This document shows positions 14,749 to 22,566 of a stretch of DNA of 32,682 nucleotides, in pieces (position 1 is the first letter of the stretch; each line of letters begins with the position of its first letter). Source of the stretch: Nocardioidaceae bacterium UBA4001 (GTDB lineage: Bacteria > Actinomycetota > Actinomycetes > Propionibacteriales > Nocardioidaceae); assembly GCA_002384855.1 (NCBI GenBank), contig DGBP01000066.1, positions 1 through 32,682 on the forward strand, written 5' to 3'. The notes beneath the pieces were generated by a model. It was not told the DNA's origin. It was given only the letters and a program-made list of their open reading frames with translations, and did no database searches. A program made the translations under genes and the position numbers.

Positions 14749-16386
14749 TCAGCCGCGCCGCGCTGGCGTGTCGAGCCGGACCTCGTAGACCGTGGTCGTC
14801 CCGGTCACCTCGTGGGACAGCACCAGCAGGGGCGCGCCGTTGGGGCTGTCGTCGGCAGGGATGAACAGGACCCCCTCCGGGCCGAGGTCGACCGACTCCT
14901 CGGCGGTGGCGGCCTCGAAGTCGCGGCCGTTCGCGTAGTCCATGAACTCGGGGGTGTGCGGGTCCGTGACGTCGTAGGTCATCACCCCGCCGACGCGCTC
15001 CAGGCCGACGAAGGCCAGGGTGCGGCCGAAGGCGCGGCCCACCGCGACCCCCTCGGGCTCGGGACCCTTGTCGTCGCTGCGGGAGTCGAAGGCGTCCGAG
15101 CCGGACTCGTCGTTGTTGGCGTTGAAGCCGACGGTGCCCAGGGCCTCGGCGGTGATCTCCTCGAAGTCGCTGCCGGAGTCGTACACCAGCTCGCCGGTCG
15201 CGTCGTAGATGGAGAAGGACCGGGCGCCGTAGGCGTAGATCTCCTCCACGCAGTCGTCCTCGGCGTCGTAGCCGTTGGCGAGGGTGATGTTGAGCCGGCC
15301 GAGGTTCTCGTCCTTCACGAGGTCCTCGGCGGACATGTCTCCGTAGGTGTATCCCTCACACAGGCCCACGTCGCCGAGCCGGCGCTCCTCGGAGTAGGTG
15401 TCGTAGTCGCGAGCGTCTCCCTCGTTGGCGGTGACCAGGAAGGTCTCACCCCGGAAGTCGTAGCCGGCCACGGCGTCCGGCTGCGGGATGCCGAGGACCG
15501 GCCAGTCGCGGATCTCGATGCCACCGTCACGGTTGCTGGCATCGAAGCCTGCCCCGGCCCGGGTCCAGTCCTTGAAGCCGAGGCCGAACAGGTCGGTCAC
15601 CTCCGCGGCGGCGACGTCGACGTGCGCCATGGCGTTGTTCTCCTGCAACGTCACCCAGGCGCGTTCACCGTCGGAGGAGAAAGTGATGTTCTCGGGCTCG
15701 AGGTCCTGCGACACCGAGGCGCCGGGCCCGAAGATCCGGATCGACTCGTCGAGCTCGTCCTCGCGGCCGTCGTACTGCCTGAAGTCGACCTGGGTCGGCT
15801 CGAAGGTCTCGAGGTCGACAAGGGTCAGCGATCCCTCGGGGTCGGCCGCGTAGTCGGAGCTGGGCTCGCCCTCGTTGGCCACCATGGCCACCGAGCTGTC
15901 GGGGTCGAACACAACGGCGTCCGGGAGGTACCCGGCCGCCACGTCCGCGACGATGTCGAGTGTGGCGGTGTCGAGGATGACGACCCTGCCGGGCTCTGCC
16001 TGGGCGTTCTCGGGATGAACGGCGACGGCCGCGAGACCGCCACCGGCGTCCACGCCTGTCAGGGAGGCGCCGTACTCGGCGAGGTCGATCTGGCTGACGA
16101 GCGAAGGATCCGTCGGGTCGGAGGCGTCGAGCACGTCCAGCGTGCCCTCCGAACCGTTGACGACGAACAGCCGCGCCGTAGCCGCATCGAAGGCGACGAT
16201 CTCGGCAGCACCCTCGTCGAAGCCGACGTTCGTAGGGGTGTGGCGCCCGATCTCGGTCAGCTCGACCCCTGGGCGGCCGGCCGCCGTCCGGGCCGGGTCG
16301 GCGTGGGTCGGTGTACCGACTCCGGCGACTGTCAGGACGGCGCCAGTGACCAGGACGCCCTTGAGGGACGTCGACGTTCTCGACAT
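14749..16386 (-). CDS. Secreted choice-of-anchor-I-like beta-propeller protein
   Basis: 545 residues. The signal peptide is about 1-29 (SLKGVLVTGAVLTVAGVG, then THADP). The body has propeller-like blades: LFVVNGSEGTLDVLDASDP, GRVVILDTATL, VAMVANEGEPSSDYAADPEGSLTLVDL, TFLVTANEGDARDYD, and a late PEGVAVGRAFGRTLAFVGLERVGGVMTYDV. The repeated ANEGE/ANEGD segments and the C-terminal GPEGVLFIPADDSPNGAPLL are typical of the choice-of-anchor-I family of secreted proteins, often annotated as alkaline-phosphatase-like. No phosphatase metal site is evident. ATG 16386 follows GAGGAGAT at good spacing. The same-strand propeller protein at 12841-14346 shares the broad architecture. Confidence 0.83.
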   Translation of the reverse strand: MSRTSTSLKGVLVTGAVLTVAGVGTPTHADPARTAAGRPGVELTEIGRHTPTNVGFDEGAAEIVAFDAATARLFVVNGSEGTLDVLDASDPTDPSLVSQIDLAEYGASLTGVDAGGGLAAVAVHPENAQAEPGRVVILDTATLDIVADVAAGYLPDAVVFDPDSSVAMVANEGEPSSDYAADPEGSLTLVDLETFEPTQVDFRQYDGREDELDESIRIFGPGASVSQDLEPENITFSSDGERAWVTLQENNAMAHVDVAAAEVTDLFGLGFKDWTRAGAGFDASNRDGGIEIRDWPVLGIPQPDAVAGYDFRGETFLVTANEGDARDYDTYSEERRLGDVGLCEGYTYGDMSAEDLVKDENLGRLNITLANGYDAEDDCVEEIYAYGARSFSIYDATGELVYDSGSDFEEITAEALGTVGFNANNDESGSDAFDSRSDDKGPEPEGVAVGRAFGRTLAFVGLERVGGVMTYDVTDPHTPEFMDYANGRDFEAATAEESVDLGPEGVLFIPADDSPNGAPLLVLSHEVTGTTTVYEVRLDTPARRG

Positions 16387-16485
16387 GCACGATCTCCTCT
16401 TGTGAAGAATTCCCCTACGGGCAGCGACAGTCGCACGCAAGGATGAAGAACGGGCGTCGTCGGGGTGAACCGAGCAAGAGCACCC

Positions 16486-17334
16486 TCAGGGCGGGGGCGT
16501 GGAGTGGCCCCAGGGCAGGGGCTCGTCGGAGCCGAGTGCTGCGGTCACACTGGGCAGCAGGGCCTTCGCCGTACGACGGTATCCGGCCCCTGACGGGTGG
16601 AACCGGTCGACGGCGAACATCTGGTCCGGCTGGGCCACGAAGAACGGCCCGACCACGTCGGACAGGGAGACGGCGTACGCACCGAGGCTCACCGCGGTGT
16701 CTCTTTGGGCCGCGGCCAGCTGACGAGAGGCTCGACCCGCCAGGGTGCGCAGCGGCTGGGGCACAGCGGTGAGCGCCCCCAGATCGGGGCAGGTGCCGAC
16801 CACAACGACGGCTCGGGCCTCCTGCAGGGCGCTGATCGCCTCGGCGAGATGCCTCTGGGACACCGAGCTGCGCACCCGGTGGGTCACGTCGTTGCCGCCC
16901 ACGACGATCACGGCCACGTCCGCGGCGTAGCCGGCCGGCAGACCCGCGAGCTGCGCACGCAGCATCGAGCTCTCCGAGCCGACGATCGCAGCGGTGTGCA
17001 GCCGTACGGACCGCCGCGTCCGGCGCGCCAGTCGCTTGGCGAGCTGGGCTCCGAGCGTGTGGTCGGGCGACTCCGCGCCGAGGCCTGCCGCGATCGAGTC
17101 GCCGAGGAGGAGCAGGTCGATGCGGTTGCCGTACTTCTTCTTGTACGTGCGGTCGGCGAGCAGAGCCTCCTCGCCGAGCGGCTTGCCGATGGCCTTGCGG
17201 GCGGTCCGCGCCTGGTGCCGCACCAGGTGGGATGCGGCCAGCGTGGCGGTCAGCGCACTGACCCCGACGGTGAGGCCGACCGTGCGGAGGCGTCGAGCGT
17301 ACGACGCGCGCGTCGTGTCGTGGGTCGAGGTCAT
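16486..17334 (-). CDS. SGNH/GDSL-family hydrolase, membrane-anchored
   Basis: 282 residues. One N-terminal membrane segment (about 18-36) is followed by the SGNH blocks: LLLLGDSIAAG with nucleophile Ser80, a Gly in block II, VIVVGGNDVTHR (the GxND block) and AVDRFHPSGAGY (the catalytic Asp-x-x-His). The likely role is an esterase or acetyl/acyl hydrolase facing the cell envelope. Its ATG shares the last base of the UDP-glucose dehydrogenase stop (TGATG), so the two are translationally coupled. This suggests that the hydrolase acts on, or trims acyl groups from, a uronic-acid-containing envelope glycan or lipid. That substrate is inferred from context only. Confidence 0.88.
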   Translation of the reverse strand: MTSTHDTTRASYARRLRTVGLTVGVSALTATLAASHLVRHQARTARKAIGKPLGEEALLADRTYKKKYGNRIDLLLLGDSIAAGLGAESPDHTLGAQLAKRLARRTRRSVRLHTAAIVGSESSMLRAQLAGLPAGYAADVAVIVVGGNDVTHRVRSSVSQRHLAEAISALQEARAVVVVGTCPDLGALTAVPQPLRTLAGRASRQLAAAQRDTAVSLGAYAVSLSDVVGPFFVAQPDQMFAVDRFHPSGAGYRRTAKALLPSVTAALGSDEPLPWGHSTPPP

Positions 17335-18740
17335 CACGTCGGCTCGAGCAGCTCCTCCTGAGGGGCCGGGCGGGCACCCGCTGTGCTCAGCGGCCGGCCG
17401 GCCCGTCGGGGGACCGGTGCCGCACCCCGGCCCACGCCGTGGAACGTCCAGCCCGCGAGCCGCCACCGCTCCGCGTCGAGGCGGTTGCGGCCGTCGATGA
17501 TGCGCGGGTGGGTGACCAGGCCGGCCGCGTGGCCAGGGTCGATGTCGGCGAACTCGGGCCACTCGGTCAGGTGGAGGACGAGGTCGGCGGCGCTCAGGGC
17601 CGCGTCGACGCTGGCCACGTAGGTCAGAGCCGGGACGACCCACCGGGCGTTGTTGTTCGCGGCAGGGTCGTAGACGCGGACCTCTGCACCTCCGCGGTGG
17701 AGCCGGCGCGCGACGTCGAGGGCGGGCGAGTCGCGAACGTCGTCGGAGAGTGGCTTGAACGCGGCTCCGAGCACCGCGACCCGCAGCCCTTGGAGGTGCC
17801 CGCCGCCGAGCTGCTCCGCGAGGCGGACCACGTGGGCGCGTGCACGGAGGTTGATGGCGTCGACCTCGCCGAGGAGGGCAGGGACCGCCTGCGCGCCGAG
17901 CTCGGTCGCACGAGCGGCGAACGCGCGGATGTCCTTGGGGAGGCAGCCGCCCCCGAACCCGACTCCGGCGTCGAGGAACCGCCGACCGATCCGGTCGTCG
18001 TCGCCGAGGACGTCGGCCAGCGCGGTCACGTCCGCGCCGGCTCGTTCGCTCACCTCGGCGAGCGCGTTGATGAAGGAGATCTTCGTCGCCAGGAAGGCGT
18101 TCGCGGCGACCTTGGCGAGCTCTGCCGTCGCGAGGTCGGTCACATGCACGGGTGTCCCGGCGGAGATCGGATGCGCATAGATCTGGCGTAGGGCGCACTC
18201 CGCGTCCGGGCCCGTCACCCCGAAGACCAGCCGGTCCGGGCGCAGGGTGTCCTCGATCCCGTGTCCTTCGCGGAGGAACTCCGGGTTCCATGCCACGGTG
18301 GCCGTCACGGCGGCCGGGGTCAGCTCCTCGACGAGCTCGGTGAGCCTCTGCGCGGTCCCCACCGGGACGGTGGACTTCCCGACGATCAGGCAGTGACGCG
18401 TGGCGTGCTGCGCGAGTCCGCGTACGACCTCGTACACCGCGGAGACGTCCGCGGCCAGGCCCTCGCGGGACTGGGGTGTCCCCACGCAGATGAAGTGGAC
18501 GTCGGCGAAGGCGGCCGCTTCCCTCAGGTCGGTCGTGAACCGGAGGCGCCCGGAGAGGACGTGTCGTGCGACGAGGTCGTCCAGGCCGGGCTCGCGGAAG
18601 GGCACGACACCGCGGGTGAGGAGATCGATCTTCTCAGGGTCGCTGTCTACGGCCAGGACGTCGAACCCGAGCTCGGCCATGCATGCCGCGTGGGTGGCTC
18701 CCAGGTATCCGGTTCCGATGACGCTGATTCGCGTGGTCAT
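17334..18740 (-). CDS. UDP-glucose 6-dehydrogenase
   Basis: NAD-dependent four-electron oxidation of UDP-glucose to UDP-glucuronate. 468 residues: the N-terminal Rossmann motif GTGYLG (9-14), FICVGTPQ, GKSTVPVGT, WNPEFLREG, a central helix ELAKVAANAFLATKISFINALAE, the catalytic GFGGGCLPKD with Cys266, and a C-terminal UDP-binding domain with GAAFKPLSDDVRDSPAL. A 30-residue Pro/Arg-rich tail goes beyond the usual length of about 440. ATG 18740 begins the Rossmann fold. A related UDP-sugar dehydrogenase, such as UDP-ManNAc dehydrogenase, is less likely but not excluded. It is coupled to the downstream SGNH hydrolase and lies next to an MgtA-like mannosyltransferase on the same strand. Confidence 0.92.
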   Translation of the reverse strand: MTTRISVIGTGYLGATHAACMAELGFDVLAVDSDPEKIDLLTRGVVPFREPGLDDLVARHVLSGRLRFTTDLREAAAFADVHFICVGTPQSREGLAADVSAVYEVVRGLAQHATRHCLIVGKSTVPVGTAQRLTELVEELTPAAVTATVAWNPEFLREGHGIEDTLRPDRLVFGVTGPDAECALRQIYAHPISAGTPVHVTDLATAELAKVAANAFLATKISFINALAEVSERAGADVTALADVLGDDDRIGRRFLDAGVGFGGGCLPKDIRAFAARATELGAQAVPALLGEVDAINLRARAHVVRLAEQLGGGHLQGLRVAVLGAAFKPLSDDVRDSPALDVARRLHRGGAEVRVYDPAANNNARWVVPALTYVASVDAALSAADLVLHLTEWPEFADIDPGHAAGLVTHPRIIDGRNRLDAERWRLAGWTFHGVGRGAAPVPRRAGRPLSTAGARPAPQEELLEPT

Positions 18741-18846
18741 GTCGCAAACGCCACCAGCGGTGCCCGACGGGGAGCCCGCATCCAGGAGGATGTCGGGTGG
18801 CCGCCTGGTGTACAGCAGGATCGCTGGGGGCACCTGCGGTCGGGGT

Positions 18847-19971
18847 TCAGGCCACCGCCCGCAGGCCGGGGGAGCCGATGACGCCCGCGTAGTGGACGTG
18901 GACCAGCTCGTCGACGACGCTGGCCCAGCTCCGGCCGGTCACGGTGTCGAGCGCGCGCGCGGCGAACGCCTGCCGGAGGCTCGGGTCGGCCACGAGCCCG
19001 GACACCGCACGGCGGAACGACTTCCGGTCCGACGGGTCGTACAGCAACCCGGTGCGGCCGTGGTCGACGAGGTCCAACGGGCCGCCGACTGCGGGGGCGA
19101 CCACGGGCACACCGCTGGCCTGTGCCTCCTGGACCGTCTGGCAGAACGTCTCGGCCTCACCCGTGTGCACGAACACGTCGAGCGAGGCGAACGCACGGGC
19201 GAGATCGGTGCCGCGAAGCATGCCGGTGAACTTGGCCTGCGGGAGCCTCCTCTCGAGCGAGCGCCGAGCAGGCCCGTCGCCCACGACGACGAGCCGCGTG
19301 CCGGGGATCGAGGCGATCTCGGTCAGCCGGCGGACCTGCTTCTCGGCGGCCAGGCGTCCGACGTACCCGACCACGACGTGCTCCGGGTGACAGCGGGTCC
19401 AGTGGTCGTGCAGCTGCGGGCTCCGGTACCGGGGGTCGAACAGGTCGAGCGACACGCCACGACGCCACAGGTGCAGGTCGGCGACTCCGAGCGCCTCCAG
19501 CTGGGTGTAGGAGGACGTCGACGGTACGAGCGTCCGGGACGCCCTGCGGTGGATGCGCCCCACCCAGCGGCCGATCGCGGTGTCGGCAGGGATGCCGTAC
19601 TGCCGGGCGAAGGCTGCGATGTCGGTCTGGTAGACCGCCACGGTCGGCACGCCGAGGCGGCGCGCCGCGCGCAGGCCCACAGCGCCGAGGGCGATGGGGG
19701 AGGCGAGGTGGACGACGTCGGGACGGAACGCGGCGAGGGCCCGCTCGACCTCGGCGTCGGGAAGGCCGAGGGCGAAGGACCGGTACGCCGGCAGTGCCAC
19801 CGACCTCGTCCGGACGACGCGTGCCGTCCGGTAGCTGCCCAGGCCTGGGCCGGGAGCCACCACGAGGGTCTCGTGCCCGGTCTCGAGCAGGCGGTCGACC
19901 GTGTGCCGCACCGTGTTGGTCACGCCGTTGACCTGGGGGAAGAAGGACTCGGTCACGATGGCTACGCGCAT
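18847..19971 (-). CDS. GT4-family glycosyltransferase, MgtA-like mannosyltransferase
   Basis: 374 residues of GT-B fold. The N-terminal acceptor domain begins VAIVTESFFPQVNGVTNTV, with FRPDVVHLASP and VPTVAVYQTDI. The C-terminal donor domain has VVGYVGRLAAEKQ, RLVVVGDGPAR and the GT4 E-x7-E motif in GEAETFCQTVQEAQASGVPVV. From memory, these signatures match mycobacterial and corynebacterial MgtA, which adds mannose from GDP-mannose to glucuronosyl-diacylglycerol. A PimB-type enzyme is the alternative. The adjacent UDP-glucose dehydrogenase makes UDP-glucuronate, the sugar donor for that acceptor, which supports MgtA. ATG 19971 has CAGCCT at -12 to -7 and no ribosome site. Confidence 0.87.
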   Translation of the reverse strand: MRVAIVTESFFPQVNGVTNTVRHTVDRLLETGHETLVVAPGPGLGSYRTARVVRTRSVALPAYRSFALGLPDAEVERALAAFRPDVVHLASPIALGAVGLRAARRLGVPTVAVYQTDIAAFARQYGIPADTAIGRWVGRIHRRASRTLVPSTSSYTQLEALGVADLHLWRRGVSLDLFDPRYRSPQLHDHWTRCHPEHVVVGYVGRLAAEKQVRRLTEIASIPGTRLVVVGDGPARRSLERRLPQAKFTGMLRGTDLARAFASLDVFVHTGEAETFCQTVQEAQASGVPVVAPAVGGPLDLVDHGRTGLLYDPSDRKSFRRAVSGLVADPSLRQAFAARALDTVTGRSWASVVDELVHVHYAGVIGSPGLRAVA

Positions 19972-20096
19972 GGGCCCAGGCTGTGGGTCCGTCGTGAACG
20001 GGTGGTGTCGTGGTGGGCGGTGTCGGGTGAAGGCGGGGCAAAGGCAGCCACCTTCGGAGGCCCCCGGGAGGGCGGGGCAGCCCCGAGAGGACGCAG

Positions 20097-20963
20097 TCAG
20101 ATCCCGATGGGGTGCCAGACGGTCTTGGTCTCCAGGAACGCGGTCATCCGCTCGAGCCCGGGCTGGGCGGTCCAGTCGGTGCCTGGCGCGGGGCGCAGGA
20201 CGCGTTTGAGGTTCTCGGCGGCGGCGACCTCGAGGTCCCGGACCAGGTCGGCGTCCTCGATCCCGGCGAGGTCGAGAGCGTTGACGTCCATGTGGGAGGC
20301 GAGCCAGGGGCCGATCTCGGCGGCGTCGCCGGTGAGGATGTTGACCACCCCGCCGGGGACGTCGGAGGTGGCCATGACCTCCGAGAGGGTGATCGCCGGG
20401 AGCGGCCGCTGGTAGGAGCTCACCACGACGGTCGTGTTGCCCGACACGATCGCGGGGGCGATGGTCGACACGAGCCCGAGCAGCGAGGAGTCCTGCGGCG
20501 CGAGGATCGCGACGACGCCGGTGGGGTCGGGCAGGGAGAAGTTGAAGTACGGACCCGCGACGGGGTTCGCGCCGCCGACGACCTGGGCGAGCTTGTCGGC
20601 CCAGCCGGCGTACCAGACGAGCCGGTCGGTCGCGGCGTCGACGCTCGTCTCGGCCTTCGACCGCGACAGTCCCTCGGAGGCGGAGACCTCCTCGACGAAC
20701 TGCGCGCGGCGGCCCTCGAGGACCTCCGCGACCCGGTAGAGCACCTGGCCCCGGTTGTACGGCGTGCGGGTCGACCAGCCACCGAAGGCCTTGCGGGCCG
20801 CACCGACGGCGTCGCGGCCGTCCTTGCGGGAGGCCTGGGAGGCGTTGGCGAGGAACTTGCCCTTGGCGTCGGTGACCTCGTAGGAGCGGCCGGACTCCGA
20901 ACGCGGGAACGCTCCGCCGACGTACAGCTTGTAGGTCTTGCGGACCTCGAGACGCTCACTCAT
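20097..20963 (-). CDS. Truncated, non-catalytic aldehyde dehydrogenase partner
   Basis: 288 residues aligning with the first 60% of an ALDH: YKLYVGGAFPRSESGRSYEV, AVGAARKAFGGWS, WYAGWADKLAQV, VVAILAPQDSSLLGLVSTIAPAIVSGNTTVVV and PGGVVNILTGD. The catalytic Asn site (PWNFP in active enzymes) reads APQDSS. The FTGS loop, general-base Glu and catalytic Cys region are absent, and the protein ends after FLETKTVWHPIGI. It is not a random break: it has a proper start, dense conservation and a defined end. It lies 49 bp after the full ALDH on the same strand. Together they match the domain order of ALDH16, so I infer a structural subunit. Confidence 0.86.
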   Translation of the reverse strand: MSERLEVRKTYKLYVGGAFPRSESGRSYEVTDAKGKFLANASQASRKDGRDAVGAARKAFGGWSTRTPYNRGQVLYRVAEVLEGRRAQFVEEVSASEGLSRSKAETSVDAATDRLVWYAGWADKLAQVVGGANPVAGPYFNFSLPDPTGVVAILAPQDSSLLGLVSTIAPAIVSGNTTVVVSSYQRPLPAITLSEVMATSDVPGGVVNILTGDAAEIGPWLASHMDVNALDLAGIEDADLVRDLEVAAAENLKRVLRPAPGTDWTAQPGLERMTAFLETKTVWHPIGI

Positions 20964-21012
20964 CGGGGCCCCCGCGGAAGTGCGAGCGCAGCGAGCAGTT
21001 TCGTGGGGTGGT

Positions 21013-22560
21013 TCATCGGACGTATGCCTCCAAGCCGTGGCGGCCGCCCTCGCGGCCGTATCCGGACTCCTTGTAGCCACCGAAGGGGCTGGCGGGGTCG
21101 AAGCGGTTGAACGTGTTGGCCCACACCACGCCGGCGCGCAGCTGGTCGGCCATCCACAGGATGCGCGAGCCCTTGTCGGACCACACGCCCGCGGACAGGC
21201 CGAACGGGGTGTTGTTGGCCTTCTCGACCGCCTCGGCGGGGGTGCGGAAGGTCAGCACCGACAGGACCGGGCCGAAGATCTCCTCCCGCGCGATCCGGTG
21301 GGCCTGGGTCACGCCGGTGAAGATCGTCGGCGGGAACCAGAAGCCGGTCGAGGGCAGCTCGCACTGCGGCGCCCATCGCTCGGCGCCCTCGGCGTCACCG
21401 GTGTCGGACAGCTCGTGGATCTTCTCCAGCTGGTCGCGGGAGTTGATCGCGCCGATGTCGGTGTTCTTGTCCAGCGGGTCGCCCACGCGCAGGGTGGCCA
21501 TCCGCCGCTTGAGGCTGTGCAGGACCTCCTCGGCGACCGACTCCTGCACCAGCAGCCGCGACCCCGCGCAGCAGACATGGCCCTGGTTGAAGAAGATGCC
21601 GTTGACGATGCCCTCGACGGCCTGGTCGACCGGGGCGTCGTCGAAGACGATGTTCGCGGCCTTGCCGCCGAGCTCGAGGGTGACCCGCTTCTCGGTGCCG
21701 GCCACGGCCTTGGCGATCGCCCGGCCCACCTCGGTGGACCCGGTGAACGCGACCTTGTCCACACCCGGGTGCGCGACCAGCGCCTTCCCGGTCTCACCGG
21801 CGCCGGTGACGATGTTGACCACACCGGGCGGGAGGTCGGCCTGCTGGCAGATCTCGGCGAACAGCAGCGCGGTCAGCGGGGTGGTCTCCGCGGGCTTGAG
21901 CACCACGGTGTTCCCGGCCGCGAGCGCGGGGGCGATCTTCCACGCCAGCATCATCAGCGGGAAGTTCCACGGGATCACCTGCGCGGCGACGCCCAGAGGC
22001 TGGGTGGAGCGGAGGCCGGCGTACTCCAGCTTGTCGGCCCAGCCGGCGTAGTAGAAGAACCACGACGCCACCAGCGGTACGTCGACGTCGCGGGACTCGC
22101 GGATCGGCTTGCCGTTGTCCAGCGACTCCAGCACCGCGAGCTCACGGGAACGCTCCTGGACGATCCGCGCGATGCGGTAGAGGTACTTCGCGCGCTCGCG
22201 GCCCGGCATCCGCGACCACACCTTGTCGTAGGCGCGGCGGGCGGCCTTGACCGCGGCGTCGACGTCCTCGGCCGAGGCCTCGGTGACCTCGGCCAGAACC
22301 TCCTCGGTTGCCGGTGAGACCGTCTTGAACGAGCTGCCCGCGCCCGGCGCGGTGAACTCGCCGTCGATGAACAGGCCGTAGGAGGACCTCAGGTCCACCA
22401 CCGCGCGGGACTCCGGCGCCGGGGCGTACTCGAAGGCCGTGCGCGCGTCGAGCGCGTGCGTGCCCGACTCGCCGGTCGTGCCCGACTCGCCGGTCGAGCC
22501 CGACTCGCCGGTCGAGCCCGACTCGCCGGTCGAGCCCGTCGAGACCTTGTTCTCAGCCAT
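21013..22560 (-). CDS. Aldehyde dehydrogenase with N-terminal repeat linker
   Basis: 515 residues. An unusual N-terminal extension of about 34 residues carries four GSTGES-type hexapeptides, then a normal ALDH core begins near residue 60. Visible active-site elements are PWNFP (Asn199), LKPAETTP, FTGSTEVG, LELGGK with general base Glu296, and FFNQGHVCCAGSR with nucleophile Cys330; the usual Gln before the Cys segment is His. EIFGPVLSVLTF and ASPFGGYKESGYGREGG follow. The start lies 6 bp after the deoC stop. It probably oxidises the acetaldehyde released by deoC, with the short ALDH as partner. Substrate and NAD/NADP choice are inferred. Confidence 0.93.
   Translation of the reverse strand: MAENKVSTGSTGESGSTGESGSTGESGTTGESGTHALDARTAFEYAPAPESRAVVDLRSSYGLFIDGEFTAPGAGSSFKTVSPATEEVLAEVTEASAEDVDAAVKAARRAYDKVWSRMPGRERAKYLYRIARIVQERSRELAVLESLDNGKPIRESRDVDVPLVASWFFYYAGWADKLEYAGLRSTQPLGVAAQVIPWNFPLMMLAWKIAPALAAGNTVVLKPAETTPLTALLFAEICQQADLPPGVVNIVTGAGETGKALVAHPGVDKVAFTGSTEVGRAIAKAVAGTEKRVTLELGGKAANIVFDDAPVDQAVEGIVNGIFFNQGHVCCAGSRLLVQESVAEEVLHSLKRRMATLRVGDPLDKNTDIGAINSRDQLEKIHELSDTGDAEGAERWAPQCELPSTGFWFPPTIFTGVTQAHRIAREEIFGPVLSVLTFRTPAEAVEKANNTPFGLSAGVWSDKGSRILWMADQLRAGVVWANTFNRFDPASPFGGYKESGYGREGGRHGLEAYVR
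22463..22534 (-). repeat. Four 18-bp tandem repeats in the ALDH N-terminus
   Basis: Units at 22463-22480, 22481-22498, 22499-22516 and 22517-22534. The last three are identical and the first differs by one base. Plus-strand unit: CCCGACTCGCCGGTCGAG. On the coding strand each unit encodes a Gly-Ser-Thr-Gly-Glu-Ser hexapeptide, with Thr for Ser in the unit at 22463. Length is a multiple of three, so copy changes keep the frame. Confidence 0.95.
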
Positions 22561-22566
22561 CAGTGA

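Noticed and set aside
14707..16446. Plus-strand ORF of 579 aa opposite the choice-of-anchor-I-like gene
   Set aside because: Val/Gly/Asp-rich antisense shadow with no recognisable motif. The minus strand has a signal peptide, ribosome site and family motifs.
18741..18846. Terminator hairpin (CCCGAC/GTCGGG) upstream of UDP-glucose dehydrogenase
   Set aside because: Only six pairs with a long loop, not distinguishable from chance in this GC content.
18400..20415. Plus-strand ORF of 671 aa across UDP-glucose dehydrogenase and GT4
   Set aside because: It spans two well-supported minus-strand genes and has no domain of its own.
20097..20963. Short ALDH as a pseudogene
   Set aside because: It has its own start, coherent coding sequence to a defined end and no frameshift, so a conserved non-catalytic protein is more likely.
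22463..22534. CRISPR-like array
   Set aside because: Contiguous 18-bp units without spacers, in frame inside an enzyme gene; this is a coding tandem repeat.
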